From the NCBI GenBank assembly GCA_963281255.1, contig OY725488.1:4115925-4179924 (forward strand): a stretch of DNA of 64,000 nucleotides, read 5' to 3'. Below, one piece after another: positions 10,437 through 21,730 of this stretch (the stretch's first letter is position 1; every line of letters starts with the position of its first letter). The position numbers and the translations under genes are program-made. A model generated the notes under the pieces. That model searched no databases. It was given only the letters and a program-made list of their open reading frames with translations, and was not told where the DNA came from. This DNA comes from Aphrocallistes beatrix (lineage: Eukaryota; Porifera; Hexactinellida; Sceptrulophora; Aphrocallistidae).

Positions 10437-13262
10437 TCACAAACCTATAAGAGAAAAAGAAATTTTAACTTCACGGTTAGATAAATTTGTCTTTTTGACA
10501 CTTATCACTGGATAGAATACTTTATGTAAATACTCAAAGCACATTTTGCTATCTGAAGTTGCATTGCATGCTTCCAAACTCCATTTGAGGAATACGTCGA
10601 TCATTTCTTCTCGCTGTAAAATATTCAATTTTAATTCGACTAAAACCCTGATTGTATCATTCAAGACAATCTAAATTCGTCCTAAATTTAGTTACTACGT
10701 AGTATCTATTAATCATACCAATGTGAATGCATCAACATCTTTTAGAAAAGAGAACAGCATTGTATAAGTTGGCCACATTTGTCTGTTGGTAGTCTTAATT
10801 AACTTTTCATGAAGAAGATAAAATGGCGTCCCACTTATTATGCTTTAGATTATTTCGTTCTGAAGTAGACACCTTGTTTTGATATTCGAATAATACTTGT
10901 GTAATATGAATTTACAATTTGTCAAAAAATTATTATTTTCAACAATTTAACAGTTTAACACAGACTACAGGTTAACAAATTTCATGAATTCAGTCTGCAT
11001 ATCAAATGATCAATAGCTTCTTACCTGGATTGAATTAAGATCACTTGTTACAGCATCGTGGTTGATTTCTAATTGATTTTGAAAATAAATCAAATATCTA
11101 GTATTTTGTTGATAACTCACCTAATATGCATATGGAAATGTATTTTGCAATATACCTTATGTCGTTTGGGAGGAGAACGTGCTCCATCATTAGTGATTAG
11201 TTTTTGGAAGACTCTGAACAAATGTTGAGAGGTAACTTTGATGTAGGTGACTTTGCATGAGATATCTAATCAATATTTTGTAATTAAAAAATAAACAAGT
11301 AGTACTTGGTAGTAACAATTCAAACACTTGAATATAGATTCAAATTCACCTGAGTCTTACGACGATTGTACTTTTAGTCAAGCGCAGGTGATGCTTTTTA
11401 TTTTTAGCTGCTGCTAATAAGTGACTTTGAACGATATCTTCTGCTTCAAAAGGGCTGGGATATATCAACTGTTTCGCAGTCCCTTGAAGTTTCTTATCCT
11501 TGGAGATATTTCTTGCTAAAAATAATTCCCCTTTTGGAGATCCGATCTAAAAGTACAAAATGAATTGAACGTTACTTCTGGCTCACCTCATTACAATGTA
11601 AGCAATGAGTTATTATATTTTTATAATTTGATTTACCTGATATCCGTCACTTTTCTGCCTGAACTGTTCTACTTTTACATTCATACGCGTTCCATTTCAT
11701 TTTGGGTACGAACATTTTTTGATTGATTTACCCGTTCATGAATCAAATCTAGAGGAAGACTAAATAGGTGATGAGATTCCGTTTGAGAATCATCATTGTC
11801 AGATAGCTCTTCTTCAATGACATTCGAAACCTCTTCCTTGCTGGATTATTACATAATTTAAGGACGGGTGCTGGGTTACATTTCAGTTCAAATATCAATT
11901 GGAGTGCCGAGAATTTGGTGGCTCTTTTAATCTGTGTTGGCAGCGAATGCTGCATGCTGTAACTTTGTTGGCCAAGTGCCATCTGAGTTTAATGATAATT
12001 TCTCGATTTTCCTGCATATTTTATTAACGAGGTATTAATATACATTGTGGTGTCTACTTTAAAACAGTGCGATAAATTTGTAGTACCTTTTAAGTATCTT
12101 GTTGTGTGAATCAATAATGCATTGCTTTGTGGATGGTATGCCATTGTATTCCTGTTATTGACAAAAGGTGTAGGTAGAAATCTTTGAATTACTAAAGAGA
12201 CATAACAATTCTTCATCAGTACCTTCTTAGAACTCAAATATCGATTTCAGATTGTTTCAACTCTAGATGACTTCAAATGATGCATTGAATTTTGTAATTC
12301 ATAATTTGAAATTAAAGTCAACGAAATATGTCATTAATTAGTCAAGTCAGAACATACTTACTTGTACAACCACATGTTTATATTGATGTGCGAGTAGTAG
12401 GGATAAACAAAAAGAAATCGAAATGGGCGTTCATAGTACCAGAATAATTTAAAAGCGATTGTGCAAGCATGGATTTCTTACCGGGCTTAACAGATAGGAC
12501 ATTTAGCAATACGATTACAAATCAGGCTTCGAATAAGTAATACATATATGTATTTCTTTATTTAAAGCACATTTTACTGTATATCATGAAGCATTTTAAA
12601 AGTTTAGTCTTTAATCGGTCAACTACGAAATACTTGAAAAGAGGATAAATCTAATCATAAACTGCTCGACCTTGGGTCAGATTTCTCCTAGTCATTCAGT
12701 AAGACATTTGTAGCATGTGGAGATCAACCGTGAATTAAATACATAATATGCTATTTTGTAAGGAAATTTCACAATAAGATTTAGATAGAGGATACAGTCA
12801 CCCAAGGAGATGGCTGGCACTCCGAACAGCTCTGTTCGATTATAAGGATGAAATAGTTAAGGTAATTAAATTGGAAAACTTACAAATTTATTTATTTCAT
12901 CCGTCATTCCGACCCAATAGTACTTCTCACGGATTGAAGACAGCATTGAATTAATTCCAGGATGATCTGTGTGGTAGAGCTCCAGAATATCAGGGACTTT
13001 AGACATCAGGGGGTATTCAAATTGCTTAACTTTCCCAGATCGATTTTGAATCAATTAAATATTTAAAAACATGTATAAACTTTGTAAATATGACTTATTC
13101 AACATTTGTAATTTATTGACTACTTACTTTGAATAGGTTTTCTTCCTTTGTGATTCGAAAAGATGCCGCTTTTCTGGCTTTGGAGGAAGTTTGTTCAATT
13201 TCGAATGGTAGATCACCATTACTCAAAAAATAAATTATTTTTTGATATTCATGAGGATCCAT
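10437..13262 (-). pseudogene. Intron-containing integrase-derived gene or pseudogene
   Basis: Read right to left, an ATG at 13260-13262 opens a clean 45-codon exon (MDPHEYQKIIYFLSNGDL ...) ending at a GTAAGT donor (exon 13128-13262). The next open block (12884 to about 13045) carries an integrase zinc-binding H2C2-type motif (LELYHTDHPGINSML, then EKYYWVGM) and ends at GTAAGT. Integrase-core text follows: AYHPQSNA near 12145, WPTKLQHAAFA near 11955, KRATKFSALQLIFELKC near 11900. Acidic and basic C-terminal exons follow at 11350-11546 and 11156-11213, joined by GT..AG introns. Further candidate exons are 11025-11068 and about 10495-10613 (REEMIDVFLKWSLEA). Introns are unusual for a retrotransposon and suggest a domesticated gene. 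Frameshifts near 12140, 11960, 11850 and 11670, one phase mismatch, and no convincing CxxC make function doubtful. Confidence 0.45.
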
Positions 13263-13269
13263 TTGAGGA

Positions 13270-14425
13270 AACAAGTAACATATACATTGCTATGTTTTTA
13301 TGTATTTATATATCAATCATGTCAATATTATACTTAGATTAACTTAATTAAGTAAGCGTATCAATATATCACGCGAATCAATGTATCATGAAACAGAGCC
13401 AAATTGAGAGTTCAGACAGGACGAGAGGTGTGACGTGTTTTTGATTCTTATTGAGAAGGATGTCATTGATTTCATCAAAGAGCACAGTCTCAATGTTGTG
13501 ATGTTTACGAAAAGCAGACTGCTTTCTGGTGAAGAGAAAATGTGAATTAAGATAACTCATGATCTGATGGGAAGCTGCTATTTCAGTAATTTAGAAGGTT
13601 GCCAGCCTATTTATACTATTTGGAGACTTGGTGGTGCGAGAAATTGGCTTATTTTGACTTGAGAGTAGAGATGGTTGAATATACACAACGCACAACTAAA
13701 CTAAAGAATGCCCTGAAAGGCCGATGAACAGATGAGCCAGAGTTCCCTACAAAGCAAAAACCGACAAATTTAGTGTTATGAATACCCCAGAACTTACTAC
13801 AAAACAATATACGAATTGTATCAATGTCAAAAACTATTTTCATATCATATATAAATTGTTAGTCAATGAGATATTTAGCAGCTATAATACCAAATTAAAA
13901 TACACTACCCAGACACAAGTATTTGTACACTTAATGATTTCATGTTTACTTAATATTAAAAGTGTCTATTGATAAAACTAATCGGATTTCAAATTCGAAA
14001 TCTCGTATTCAAATTATACATAGCTACAGTTGAATAATCAATTTTTACTTCCCAATGTTTCCAAATTATCAATCACTACTAAATTGTGCTATATATATCC
14101 CTATTCACTACTATACATATGGCAATAAATTACATCTTGTACCACAAGTTGATATTTACTTATTGAGTTAAGCAATCAATTTATTATAAATCTTCAACTA
14201 TTATAAATCTTCAATTATTATAAATTTGAATGTGTAGATTTCGAATCATAAATCAGACTCTTAGTATCTTTTAGAGTTTGAATACATCCCCCTTCAAGAA
14301 AATATCCAATTTAGTCATATTTGTATTGGAAATAATATTGTATGCTAATAATTTGGCCAGTTGCTGTATATTGAATCACCCCAATTATATTATCATGAGA
14401 GATTATATTTATATTTAGCATCAAT
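13270..14425. other. AT-rich stretch, nothing recognised
   Basis: Short open frames occur on both strands (for example 13378-13560) but none carries a family motif or convincing splice sites. Runs of TTATAAATCTTCAA near 14190-14230 are low-complexity. Confidence 0.4.
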
Positions 14426-14718
14426 TTGACACGAATAATTGGGCGGGCCCATTTTGGACTACAATCGCTTACACGTAACCCCATTATAGAGTATTTTAAA
14501 AGAGGTCACTTGCCATCAAATTTTGTCTCGCGGGCACAAAAAGGGGCTGCGGGCGACAGGTTGTCCATCACTGCTTTAAGGAATCCGGGGGAATACCCCC
14601 CGGAATTTTTGCTTTTTGCCCCTTACCCACCACCACAGAAAATTTAGCTTTTTAGCGGATCCTCAGAAATTAGAGGGTATTAGGTCAAGTTAAAGCTCTA
14701 AGACTAAGTAGAGGGATA

Positions 14719-15248
14719 GTGAAAATTATTATAAAACCCCCTAAAGTCATGGTCTGGGAAATTATGAGCTACCGTGCTCTCTCAGAATTGCATTTCGTTC
14801 CTCCTAAACAAATGGCAACCTCAATACTATGTGGAAGAGGTGTTGGAGAAATTCTGTCGATCTGCGATGTCCCGTTCCACGAAGACATGGGATATTCTGA
14901 CCAGGAAATACTCCCAAACATGTCACACGCCATTTCATGCAAGATGGTGCTCCAGCACACACCTCTAATCGCGTACGGGAATGGTACCAGAACAACATGC
15001 CCGCTTTCTGGGCCAAAGGGGAATGGCCTAGTAATTCACCGGATATGAATCCAATAGAAAATATATGGAGTATTTTGCAGGAGAAGCTGAATGAGATGTC
15101 GCCCTCAAATAATCTCAAGCATTTGTCAGAAAATCTTAAAATTGCCTGGAGAGATATTGATCCCTCGATCCTGGAAAATTTAATTGCCGGGATACCAGGT
15201 CGTATTACTAATTGTCTTCAATTGAATGGAGGATATATTGGCAAATAA
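14719..15248 (+). pseudogene. Tc1-like (DD37E-type) transposase remnant
   Basis: The C-terminal two thirds of a Tc1/mariner-superfamily transposase. KPPKVMVWEIMSYRALSELH corresponds to the strand after the first catalytic Asp, which is missing. The second Asp is in MQDGAPAHTSNRV and the Glu in SPDMNPIENIWSILQEKL. I count 37 residues between them, the DD37E class, and the FWAKGEWPSNSPD text fits that group. The final 104 codons (14937-15248) are open to a natural TAA. Frameshifts near 14815 and 14900 break the upstream part. A GC-richer stretch at 14500-14645 just upstream is not recognisably coding. Confidence 0.85.
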
Positions 15249-15259
15249 TGGGTTACATA

Positions 15260-15635
15260 TGACACTTTTTACCTTGTTTAAAATAATCCTAACGAATACG
15301 ACAATAATTTGGGACACATAGTCAACAGTTTAGATTCAAATTATTCAAATGTCATCATTTGTCAATATATCTACAGTATAAATCAACTGATATTGCTGGG
15401 GTTTTTTTCAATATATATATATAATCTGGTCAACCAGCAGATAGTGCAGTAAATATACATGAGGCTACGAGCAGTAAATATATTGATTGATTATACGTTG
15501 AAAATATTCATATTAGAGCTTTCTAAATGTAAAATATGAAATCTATGAGTGAAATTACCAATGCAACATTTTCAATTAAATTTTAATCTGTAAATATAAA
15601 CTAGTGCCAGTGGTGCAAAATATTATTAATTAATT
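15260..15635. other. AT-rich stretch
   Basis: May hold the non-coding end of the adjacent Tc1-like element (ATAATTTGGGACACATAG near 15305). Otherwise only simple TA-rich sequence. Confidence 0.35.
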
Positions 15636-16187
15636 AAAACGCTAGGATTTTTTTGTGTGTGTGTGTTTGTCCGAATTGATTGAAGAATTGGCAAGTCGTA
15701 GGAATATGAAAATTGGCATGCAGGTGTCAAATGATATGACTACGATTAAGTTCTAAGATCTAAGCGAAATTTTAACACCTCTACAAACAAATGGAAAACA
15801 ATTTTTACACTTTTTCTATGCAAAATAGATTACTACACTATCACAATGGAAATCATTGTATGGCACTACAATAGATTGTGTGAATCCATAAATTATATTC
15901 TATTCCTCACTTCTCAATTATGGATTTGGAGGTGTTTACCCGCTAATCTCAAGGTAATCGTTGCAAAAGCAAAGAAACCGAGTACACAGGGAGGCCAGGA
16001 GTTTTGTATCATTAAAACCTGTTCTGTTATTCTATGCTTCACACTTTCTTCTACTCATTCCTCACTTCTCAATCATGGATTGGGAGGTGTTTCACCCGCT
16101 AATCTCTAGGAAATCGTTGCAAAAGCAAAGACACTGAGTACATAGGGAGCCCAGGAGTTTTTTTATACCTAAAAATACCTAGCGTTT
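15636..16187. mobile_element. R4: Helentron-like non-autonomous element or terminal region
   Basis: Begins AAACGCTAGGATTTTTTTG, continues with a GT-rich tract (GTGTGTGTTTGTCCGAATTG) and ends TAAAAATACCTAGCGTTT, roughly the inverted complement of its start. Inside is a tandem duplication of about 155 bp (units starting 15902 and 16057, ATTCCTCACTTCTCAAT). A second copy of the left half lies at 34073-34429, interrupted by the LTR retrotransposon. It abuts the OTU coding remnant on the opposite strand, so it may be that element's terminal region. That link is inference. Confidence 0.5.
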
Positions 16188-16209
16188 ATGTTCATTATGA
16201 AGGATATGC

Positions 16210-16945
16210 AAGATCAAAGTGTTCAGAATTTTCTCTGTAATTCCATCTGTGATAGATAACAGCCAGCACAATATTTTGATAAATAGGATCTGCATTTAAT
16301 CCAAGTATGTCTTGACCATGTACATATGTGTATAGGTCTGCTCGCCCATGTGTCTAAATTAGATGTGGTTCCACAAATAAATTGAATATCAACACCAGTA
16401 AGCAGACTAAGTATTGTTAATTCTGTATTCGTTCCCCAAGCATCAGTTCTTGATATTGCATTGATATGTTCATTTAGAATAACTTTATTATAGCCAAATA
16501 TTACCATTAGGGGTTCCTTGTATCCACTTGCCAAGAAGGAACTTAATATTCCATTTTTTACAGAATTGTAATAAGTTCTGATTTTCAAATATTATGTGTG
16601 ATATCGTTCGGTATAGTAGACAATTGCCATCTCCATATACAGGCGAAATGGTCAATCTAAATCTATTCTGCAATCGAACAGTAAAGATTGTATGATAACT
16701 TTTATTAGCCACCGATTCAATAGTTGTCCTGTGTACCTGAACAAGTATGTGTCCTAATCCAATACGTTCAGCAAGAGTTTGACGCATTTCCACTGAAAAG
16801 GTATTGCTCCCGGAAGTGGAGATTTTAAAGGATCTTCAATATGTTCAAGTGGATTACTACTATAGTTGACGGTGTGTTTAAAATTCGGTAGCACAGGTGG
16901 AAATATTTTTTCTGACAAAATTTTCATTCTATCGCCTTTCAACAA
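16210..16945 (-). pseudogene. OTU cysteine-protease domain of a Helitron-like element (broken)
   Basis: OTU proteases cleave ubiquitin; some Helitron/Helentron transposons carry one. Reading leftward from 16945, an N-terminal part (MLKGDRMKILSEKIFPP ...) shifts frame near 16795 into LAERIGLGHILVQVHRT. The catalytic block PVYGDGNCLLYRTISHIIF supplies the Asp and Cys. After a second frameshift near 16520 comes the conserved AWGTNTELTILSLL. The expected catalytic His is seen in a third frame as SEHFDLAY near 16215. Three frames and no continuous product mean a pseudogene. A pogo-like MITE (16949-17205) separates it from endonuclease-like coding upstream. A related OTU fragment lies at 60443-60760. 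Confidence 0.75.
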
Positions 16946-16948
16946 ATA

Positions 16949-17205
16949 CAGTCGAACCTGCTATAACGGCCACTCTATATAACGGTCACCTGTCTATAGC
17001 GGTCACCAATGAACAGTCCCGTCCGAAATTCCATAATATTCAACCTGTGTCTAGCGGTCACCTGCTCAACGCGGCCAGCGGCCACCCTTTTGTAGTCCCT
17101 TACTGACCCTAAAACTGTGTATAACGGCCATCACCTGTCTATAACGCCCATTACCTGTTTATAACGGCCATCACCTTTTTTTCCACCTTTTTTTTCCCCC
17201 ATCTA
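16949..17205 (+). mobile_element. Pogo-like element end, family P1
   Basis: Begins CAGTCGAACCTGCTATAACG directly after TA. It continues with repeats of the motif TATAACGGCCATCACCTGTC and related AACGGTCACC. The opposite end is not visible. Related single ends occur at 24297-24540 and, in opposite orientation, 22175-22337. The CAGT...CC start next to TA is typical of pogo/Tigger termini. Confidence 0.65.
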
Positions 17206-17272
17206 CGGGAGCATCATTTCTTTCAATATCAGATTAGAAAGTATTCAAACATACTGACTTATGATCCGAATA

Positions 17273-17669
17273 TTAACTTTCATAGTCAACCGAAGAGAAT
17301 TTTGAATGAAACTCTGATTGAGTGCTATTATCAGTAGAAGGTTCCGATATAGTTATCACTTGAAGTCCTAGATTACTCATCTCTCTCAACCAAGTTTGAT
17401 TGTGATTCAAGATATCACTATTGAAATCTCCAAATATCAATACATGATTATGTAAAATATCTTCTGTAATTAGTGGTAATATTAACTTAGTTAACATCTG
17501 AAGTGGAGTTTGAGAGGAAGGTTGATCCAAAACATTCCACATAAGCATCAATCTTTATTACTCTTCCGGAACGACAATGTCCTGTGTTGTTCCAGGCTGC
17601 GACTCCAACAATAAAAGTTAAGTAGAATTTCATTTCCCAAAGAATCGTTGAAGGTAATTCCACGCTCAC
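17273..17669 (-). pseudogene. Endonuclease/exonuclease/phosphatase-like fragment
   Basis: Reading leftward, YLTFIVGVAAW ... MMLMWNVLDQPSSQTPLQML is followed by HVLIFGDFNSDILNH. The GDFNSD motif is the metal-binding signature of the endonuclease/exonuclease/phosphatase fold used by non-LTR retrotransposons and by Helentrons. There is a frameshift near 17540 and no further catalytic motif. It lies on the same strand as the OTU remnant at 16210-16945, which together suggests a Helentron rather than a LINE. The assignment rests on one motif. Confidence 0.5.
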
Positions 17670-18284
17670 GGAAAAACTAGGAAGTAAACACGCTAATTTG
17701 AGTAAGTTCTATAATTTATGTGTTATACGTGTTAACTGATTATCACATTTACACTTCTACACACCGTATAGATATGTATACATTATTTAAAACCAGATGA
17801 CATCGAGAGAACCATTACCTACAATGACGGGCTTCGTACTGTTACAGTTTCCAGGATAGAATAGGCTTAATTTGTATTGAATAAAGTTTGCTTAATATGA
17901 AGTACATATCTCTATTATGAACATATTTTTTGGTCCTCTGGTGGTTTACATAAACGACCCTGACTATATAATATTTCTTATGTCAAATTTTGGGATAGTG
18001 AACGTCGACTTCAATTTTCCAATCATCTCACATTTTTTTTCGATTAAACAACAATCCAATAATAATAGTATAGGACTGTTAATTGGGGCCGTGGTCATCT
18101 CCTCGCCCGAATCAATATTTAACTATCGCATATATTGTCATTTTGGGATCAGTATCCCATTATATTTCAGGTACAAGGATTTATTGCTAGATATTGTTAT
18201 ACAGTCGATATACCAGCATTTCAAAATATTTTGATGGTTATTGAGACTTTCAATGCGTGATTTGAATGTTTCTAGCCAATTATA
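17670..18284. other. AT-rich stretch with R5 repeat
   Basis: The R5 repeat (GATGACATCGAGAGAACC ... CTTCGTACTGTTAC) lies at 17795-17868. An open frame of 105 codons at 17917-18234 on the + strand is rich in hydrophobic residues, but I recognise no motif, so it is not called as a gene. Confidence 0.4.
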
Positions 18285-18706
18285 CAGTGTGTTTCAGCGA
18301 TTGTATCACGAAAATAATTTGAATTACTAAGAAATATTTTACTCATAATCTTCCTCTTTTAGGATGTTGTTTAGCACCTTCTGACATTTGTGTGACAGCA
18401 AAATGGACAAGCTAGATGACAAACAAAAGAAGATCAAAATGGTGGAATTCTACCATAAAAATCAGTCCTATTCAAGACTACCCCACACTTCTAAGGTTTC
18501 CCCGCCCAAAATGACTTAATCGCAAATGAGTTATCCCATATTGAGGATGTTTTGAAATAATTTACTTTTATTCCAACTGTTTGCTTCATTGTTTTTCATA
18601 GATGTCAAAGGATTTCCTTTCAAAAGCAACCAAAATAACTAAATTATTTCAATCACAAATGAAATGAAAGCAATTTACTTTTGTGTGTAATCAGTGAAAC
18701 ACCCTG
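18285..18706 (+). mobile_element. Deleted mariner-type element retaining the transposase start
   Basis: Ends CAGTGTGTTTCAGCGATT and AATCAGTGAAACACCCTG are imperfect complements flanked by TA (18283-18284 and 18707-18708). At 18403 an ATG opens MDKLDDKQKKIKMVEFYHKN, then QSYSRL, resembling the start of mariner-type transposases. The frame is lost after about 29 codons. The 422-bp element is thus an internal-deletion derivative. Confidence 0.75.
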
Positions 18707-18708
18707 TA

Positions 18709-19600
18709 TATCAAATTATCAGCCTTGATTATATTATAAAATAATGAGAAAATGGTCATGATATAACGCCTGCCCGCATCCCCACTGAAGGTCTTTTAGA
18801 GCTGAAACAACTATACTATTAACAGTAGTCATAGTCAAAGAATATTTGAATAGTTTACAGGGATTTATGAAGAAATGTATTTAATATATTTTGATTTTGA
18901 GTTTGTTACAAATGAAATAATATATATTGCTGACCTGTATTTGATGATTCGCAAATTGAGTACTAAATAACGTGGCGGTGTGCAGTTTTCTCTTATACAA
19001 AAAAATCTTACCTATTTAACAACTGATAAACGATGTAAGTAGTATCAAATGACTCTGAAGTTCTTCGAAAACATTTTTATCCCGTTTTAACTCGTACTAA
19101 ATTACTAGTATTAATTTTAATCATTGTTGATGACAAATAGATTGATACTTGGAAAGAGAATTGTGTTGTTGTGATGTATGACGATGGGATATATCCTTAA
19201 AAATTGACTATGTGTAACCGTATCCTCGCACAATATTTTGCAATTTTAATGCTCCTATGTCAAAAACAGGCAGCTCTAAACTTCAAAAGTATAATAATTC
19301 TTCTATTTCTTAGGAATGGTGTGACAAGACCGGATAAAGAAAGGATGAAGAAAGAGAAGTGATGTCTAACGGAATAACAACGTTTGATCTTCCTTAATCT
19401 TAGAATATTATCTTCTCTTCATAAAATCCCTCAGTTTGCTAATTTTAATTCATCTAATTCACCATTTCAATAATAATAATTCGTACTTAGTGTCTAATTG
19501 TTAGTCTTGCCGTGCTGTGCTATGAATCTATTTCGAATGTATTTGTTTGTTTGCTAATTAAAATTGAACTTATTATGATTGTAAACGCTCATTTATTAAG
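18709..19600. other. AT-rich stretch, nothing recognised
   Basis: No element ends, repeat family or open frame of note. Confidence 0.4.
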
Positions 19601-19639
19601 TACTTAACCTTTTGAACCCAATGATATGACTTTAGGAAG

Positions 19640-21730
19640 TGTGGTGCACAAATAGAAAGCGATTAAATGATAAATTGATATTTAGTGAAAAATTCACTTA
19701 GCTCGTTTAACCAATCCATGATCCAGAAAAAAAGGTCTGCGCCATTGTCTTAGTGTATTAGAATGCTATGGTAGAGCCAACTAAATGATTTTGAGAGATC
19801 TGTATGACATCTTGTGTCAGACAGTCATTAGATAAATTATTCAAAGCAACGGCAAACTGACGATCTTCTTTCTGTCACATGGTTTCCGTTAGTTCTGTTG
19901 CGTGGTATTCTGAGGCACCGTGGTATTTTGAGGCACCAGTCAAATTAACCATGGATATTCATCTAGCGTGGTATTCTGAGGCACCGTGGTATTCTGAGGC
20001 ACCGTGGTATTCTGAGGCACCGTGGTATTCTGAGGCAACACCAATCCTGTGATCATGATGCGTCATTTACATAGTTCTAATTTAGACAATGACTTTCCAT
20101 TTGAGTAGTGATACTTGTATGTTTTCCCTGCTCTAAATAGTGTGTTGTGCTTCATGACCTGGAATGCTTATTAAATAATACTATGTTTATTCGTCTCATT
20201 ATTCAGGACATACAAAACAAATAGAAACAAAACAAGTATCACTACTCAAATGGAAAGTCATTGTCTAAATTAGAACTATGTAAATGACGCATCATGATCA
20301 CAAGATTGGTGTTACCTCAGAATACCACGGTGCCTCAGAATACCACGCTAGATGAATATCCATGGTTAATTTGACTAGTGCCTCAAAATACCACGGTGCC
20401 TCAGAATACCACGCAACAGTTCTACCATTGAAAGATTTTCCCATAAAAGAGGTCCAATTAATTATTGGTAGTTTCTAGAACCACTCTTTGGAACTTGAAA
20501 CACATCTATCACCAACTGGTTTTAACTGATGAAAGTCAACACAAATGATCGATATTCGTCCGAAATCTTGATTTGAATCCATTTTTTTATTAACCTCTCG
20601 TTGAGTTGTTTCAGCATTTTAGATCCAACCATCGATACTTCGTCTATTATCAATAATTTCATCTTACTAAATTTGGAGCCAAGAGTGTAATAAATATATA
20701 ATTACCAGGATTTTCTGAAACAAAATTATCGTCATCTTGAAGAAAAATCCGATATTCTTCATTCTCTTTGATCTGGATCGATGTTCTCAAATAGTTCCAC
20801 TGCTTCTTCAATTTCTTGCTGCATTGAGGATAGATACTGATTTCTAGCCTGTAAGATTTGATGAGATAGTAATAACTCATATTTAAACTTAAGTTCACAA
20901 TTCAATATTTCTTTTTGTTCATCTCTAAATGGAATATACAGCATCAATTGTTCTCGATAATAGTAATCTATTTCATCTTGTTGTATATCATTTCTTCAAT
21001 AACGGATTATTTTACTTCTTGTTCTCTTCCTAATGTAACAAGTTCCATCTTTTAGAGGTATTTGTACTGACAACTTTCCATCTTCATCATCATCAGAGAT
21101 ACTATCATTCAGATCTTTATTTGTATGTCACTTATTTTTGCTACTCTGAAATTCATAAGTGTACCAACAGCAAATTTAGCAAAGCATACATCTTCAGGCA
21201 AATCTGGACGGCTGATGTAATGATTAATCAAGCCTAGACATACGAACTCTTTTTTCAAATAGCGATGTATTGATAAAGTCATTAGCTCTGGAGCATTTAG
21301 ACAATAGTAAGCAATTCCTCCAAGTTGTTCCTGAATGCTCTTGTTGTTGTGCCAGACCTTATTTCGTTAAGAGCATCTTTTAATATTTTTCACATGCCTC
21401 TCTGTGATTTACCAATATACAAGTATGATACAACATACATAATACAGGCATAAGGATCTAATATACTATACTGTAGATCTAGGTTAGCTATCCAAAGATC
21501 CAAGAGGATTTGACATACCTTTTCAAATAAATTTTACATACCTTTCTTCAGATAAGTTCAACCAGGAATTGTTCAAGTGATAAAGGTTTCTCCAAGACAG
21601 TTTTTCGATCCTGCTTATCAATATGATCTAACTTTTGAAATATTTCGCCGACACTGCGTTTTAGTTCCATTCGCTGGTTCTTTTCAGCTTCAATAGCAGT
21701 TTCAGTTTAACCTTTCTCATTTGAAAAACA
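19640..21730 (-). pseudogene. PIF1-like Helitron helicase pseudogene
   Basis: Reading leftward from 21730, middle-domain text typical of Helitron Rep/Hel proteins (LDPYACIMYVVSYL near 21440, LKDALNEIRSG) leads to MLYIPFRDEQKEIL at 20947. PIF1-helicase motifs follow: Walker B LLIIDEVSMVGSKMLKQLNE near 20640, then FVLTF / VDFHQLKPVGD near 20540, then LLWENLSMVEL at 20427. A foldback MITE (19897-20417) interrupts here and the frame resumes as TETM(stop)QKEDRQFAVALNN. No Walker A (GxGKT) is present between FRDEQ and Walker B, so that segment is deleted. Many stops and frameshifts. The helicase would have unwound DNA during rolling-circle transposition. Confidence 0.85.
19897..20417. mobile_element. 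521-bp foldback MITE with 6-bp target duplication
   Basis: Inverted arms begin GTTGCGTGGTATTCTGAGGC and end GCCTCAGAATACCACGCAAC. The left arm carries repeated 18-bp units (GTGGTATTCTGAGGCACC), including four in tandem at 19969-20036. The arms share a central hairpin segment (AACACCAATCCTGTGATCAT and complement). AGTTCT flanks both sides (19891-19896 and 20418-20423). Removing the element and one copy of AGTTCT restores the helicase reading frame across the site. Confidence 0.85.

Noticed and set aside
17917..18234. 105-codon + strand frame as a membrane protein
   Set aside because: Hydrophobic composition follows from AT-rich DNA; no start context, motif or neighbouring exon supports it.
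19897..20040. CRISPR-like array of 18-bp repeats (GTGGTATTCTGAGGCACC)
   Set aside because: Units are in direct tandem without spacers, are mirrored in the other arm, and lie in animal DNA. They are part of a foldback MITE.
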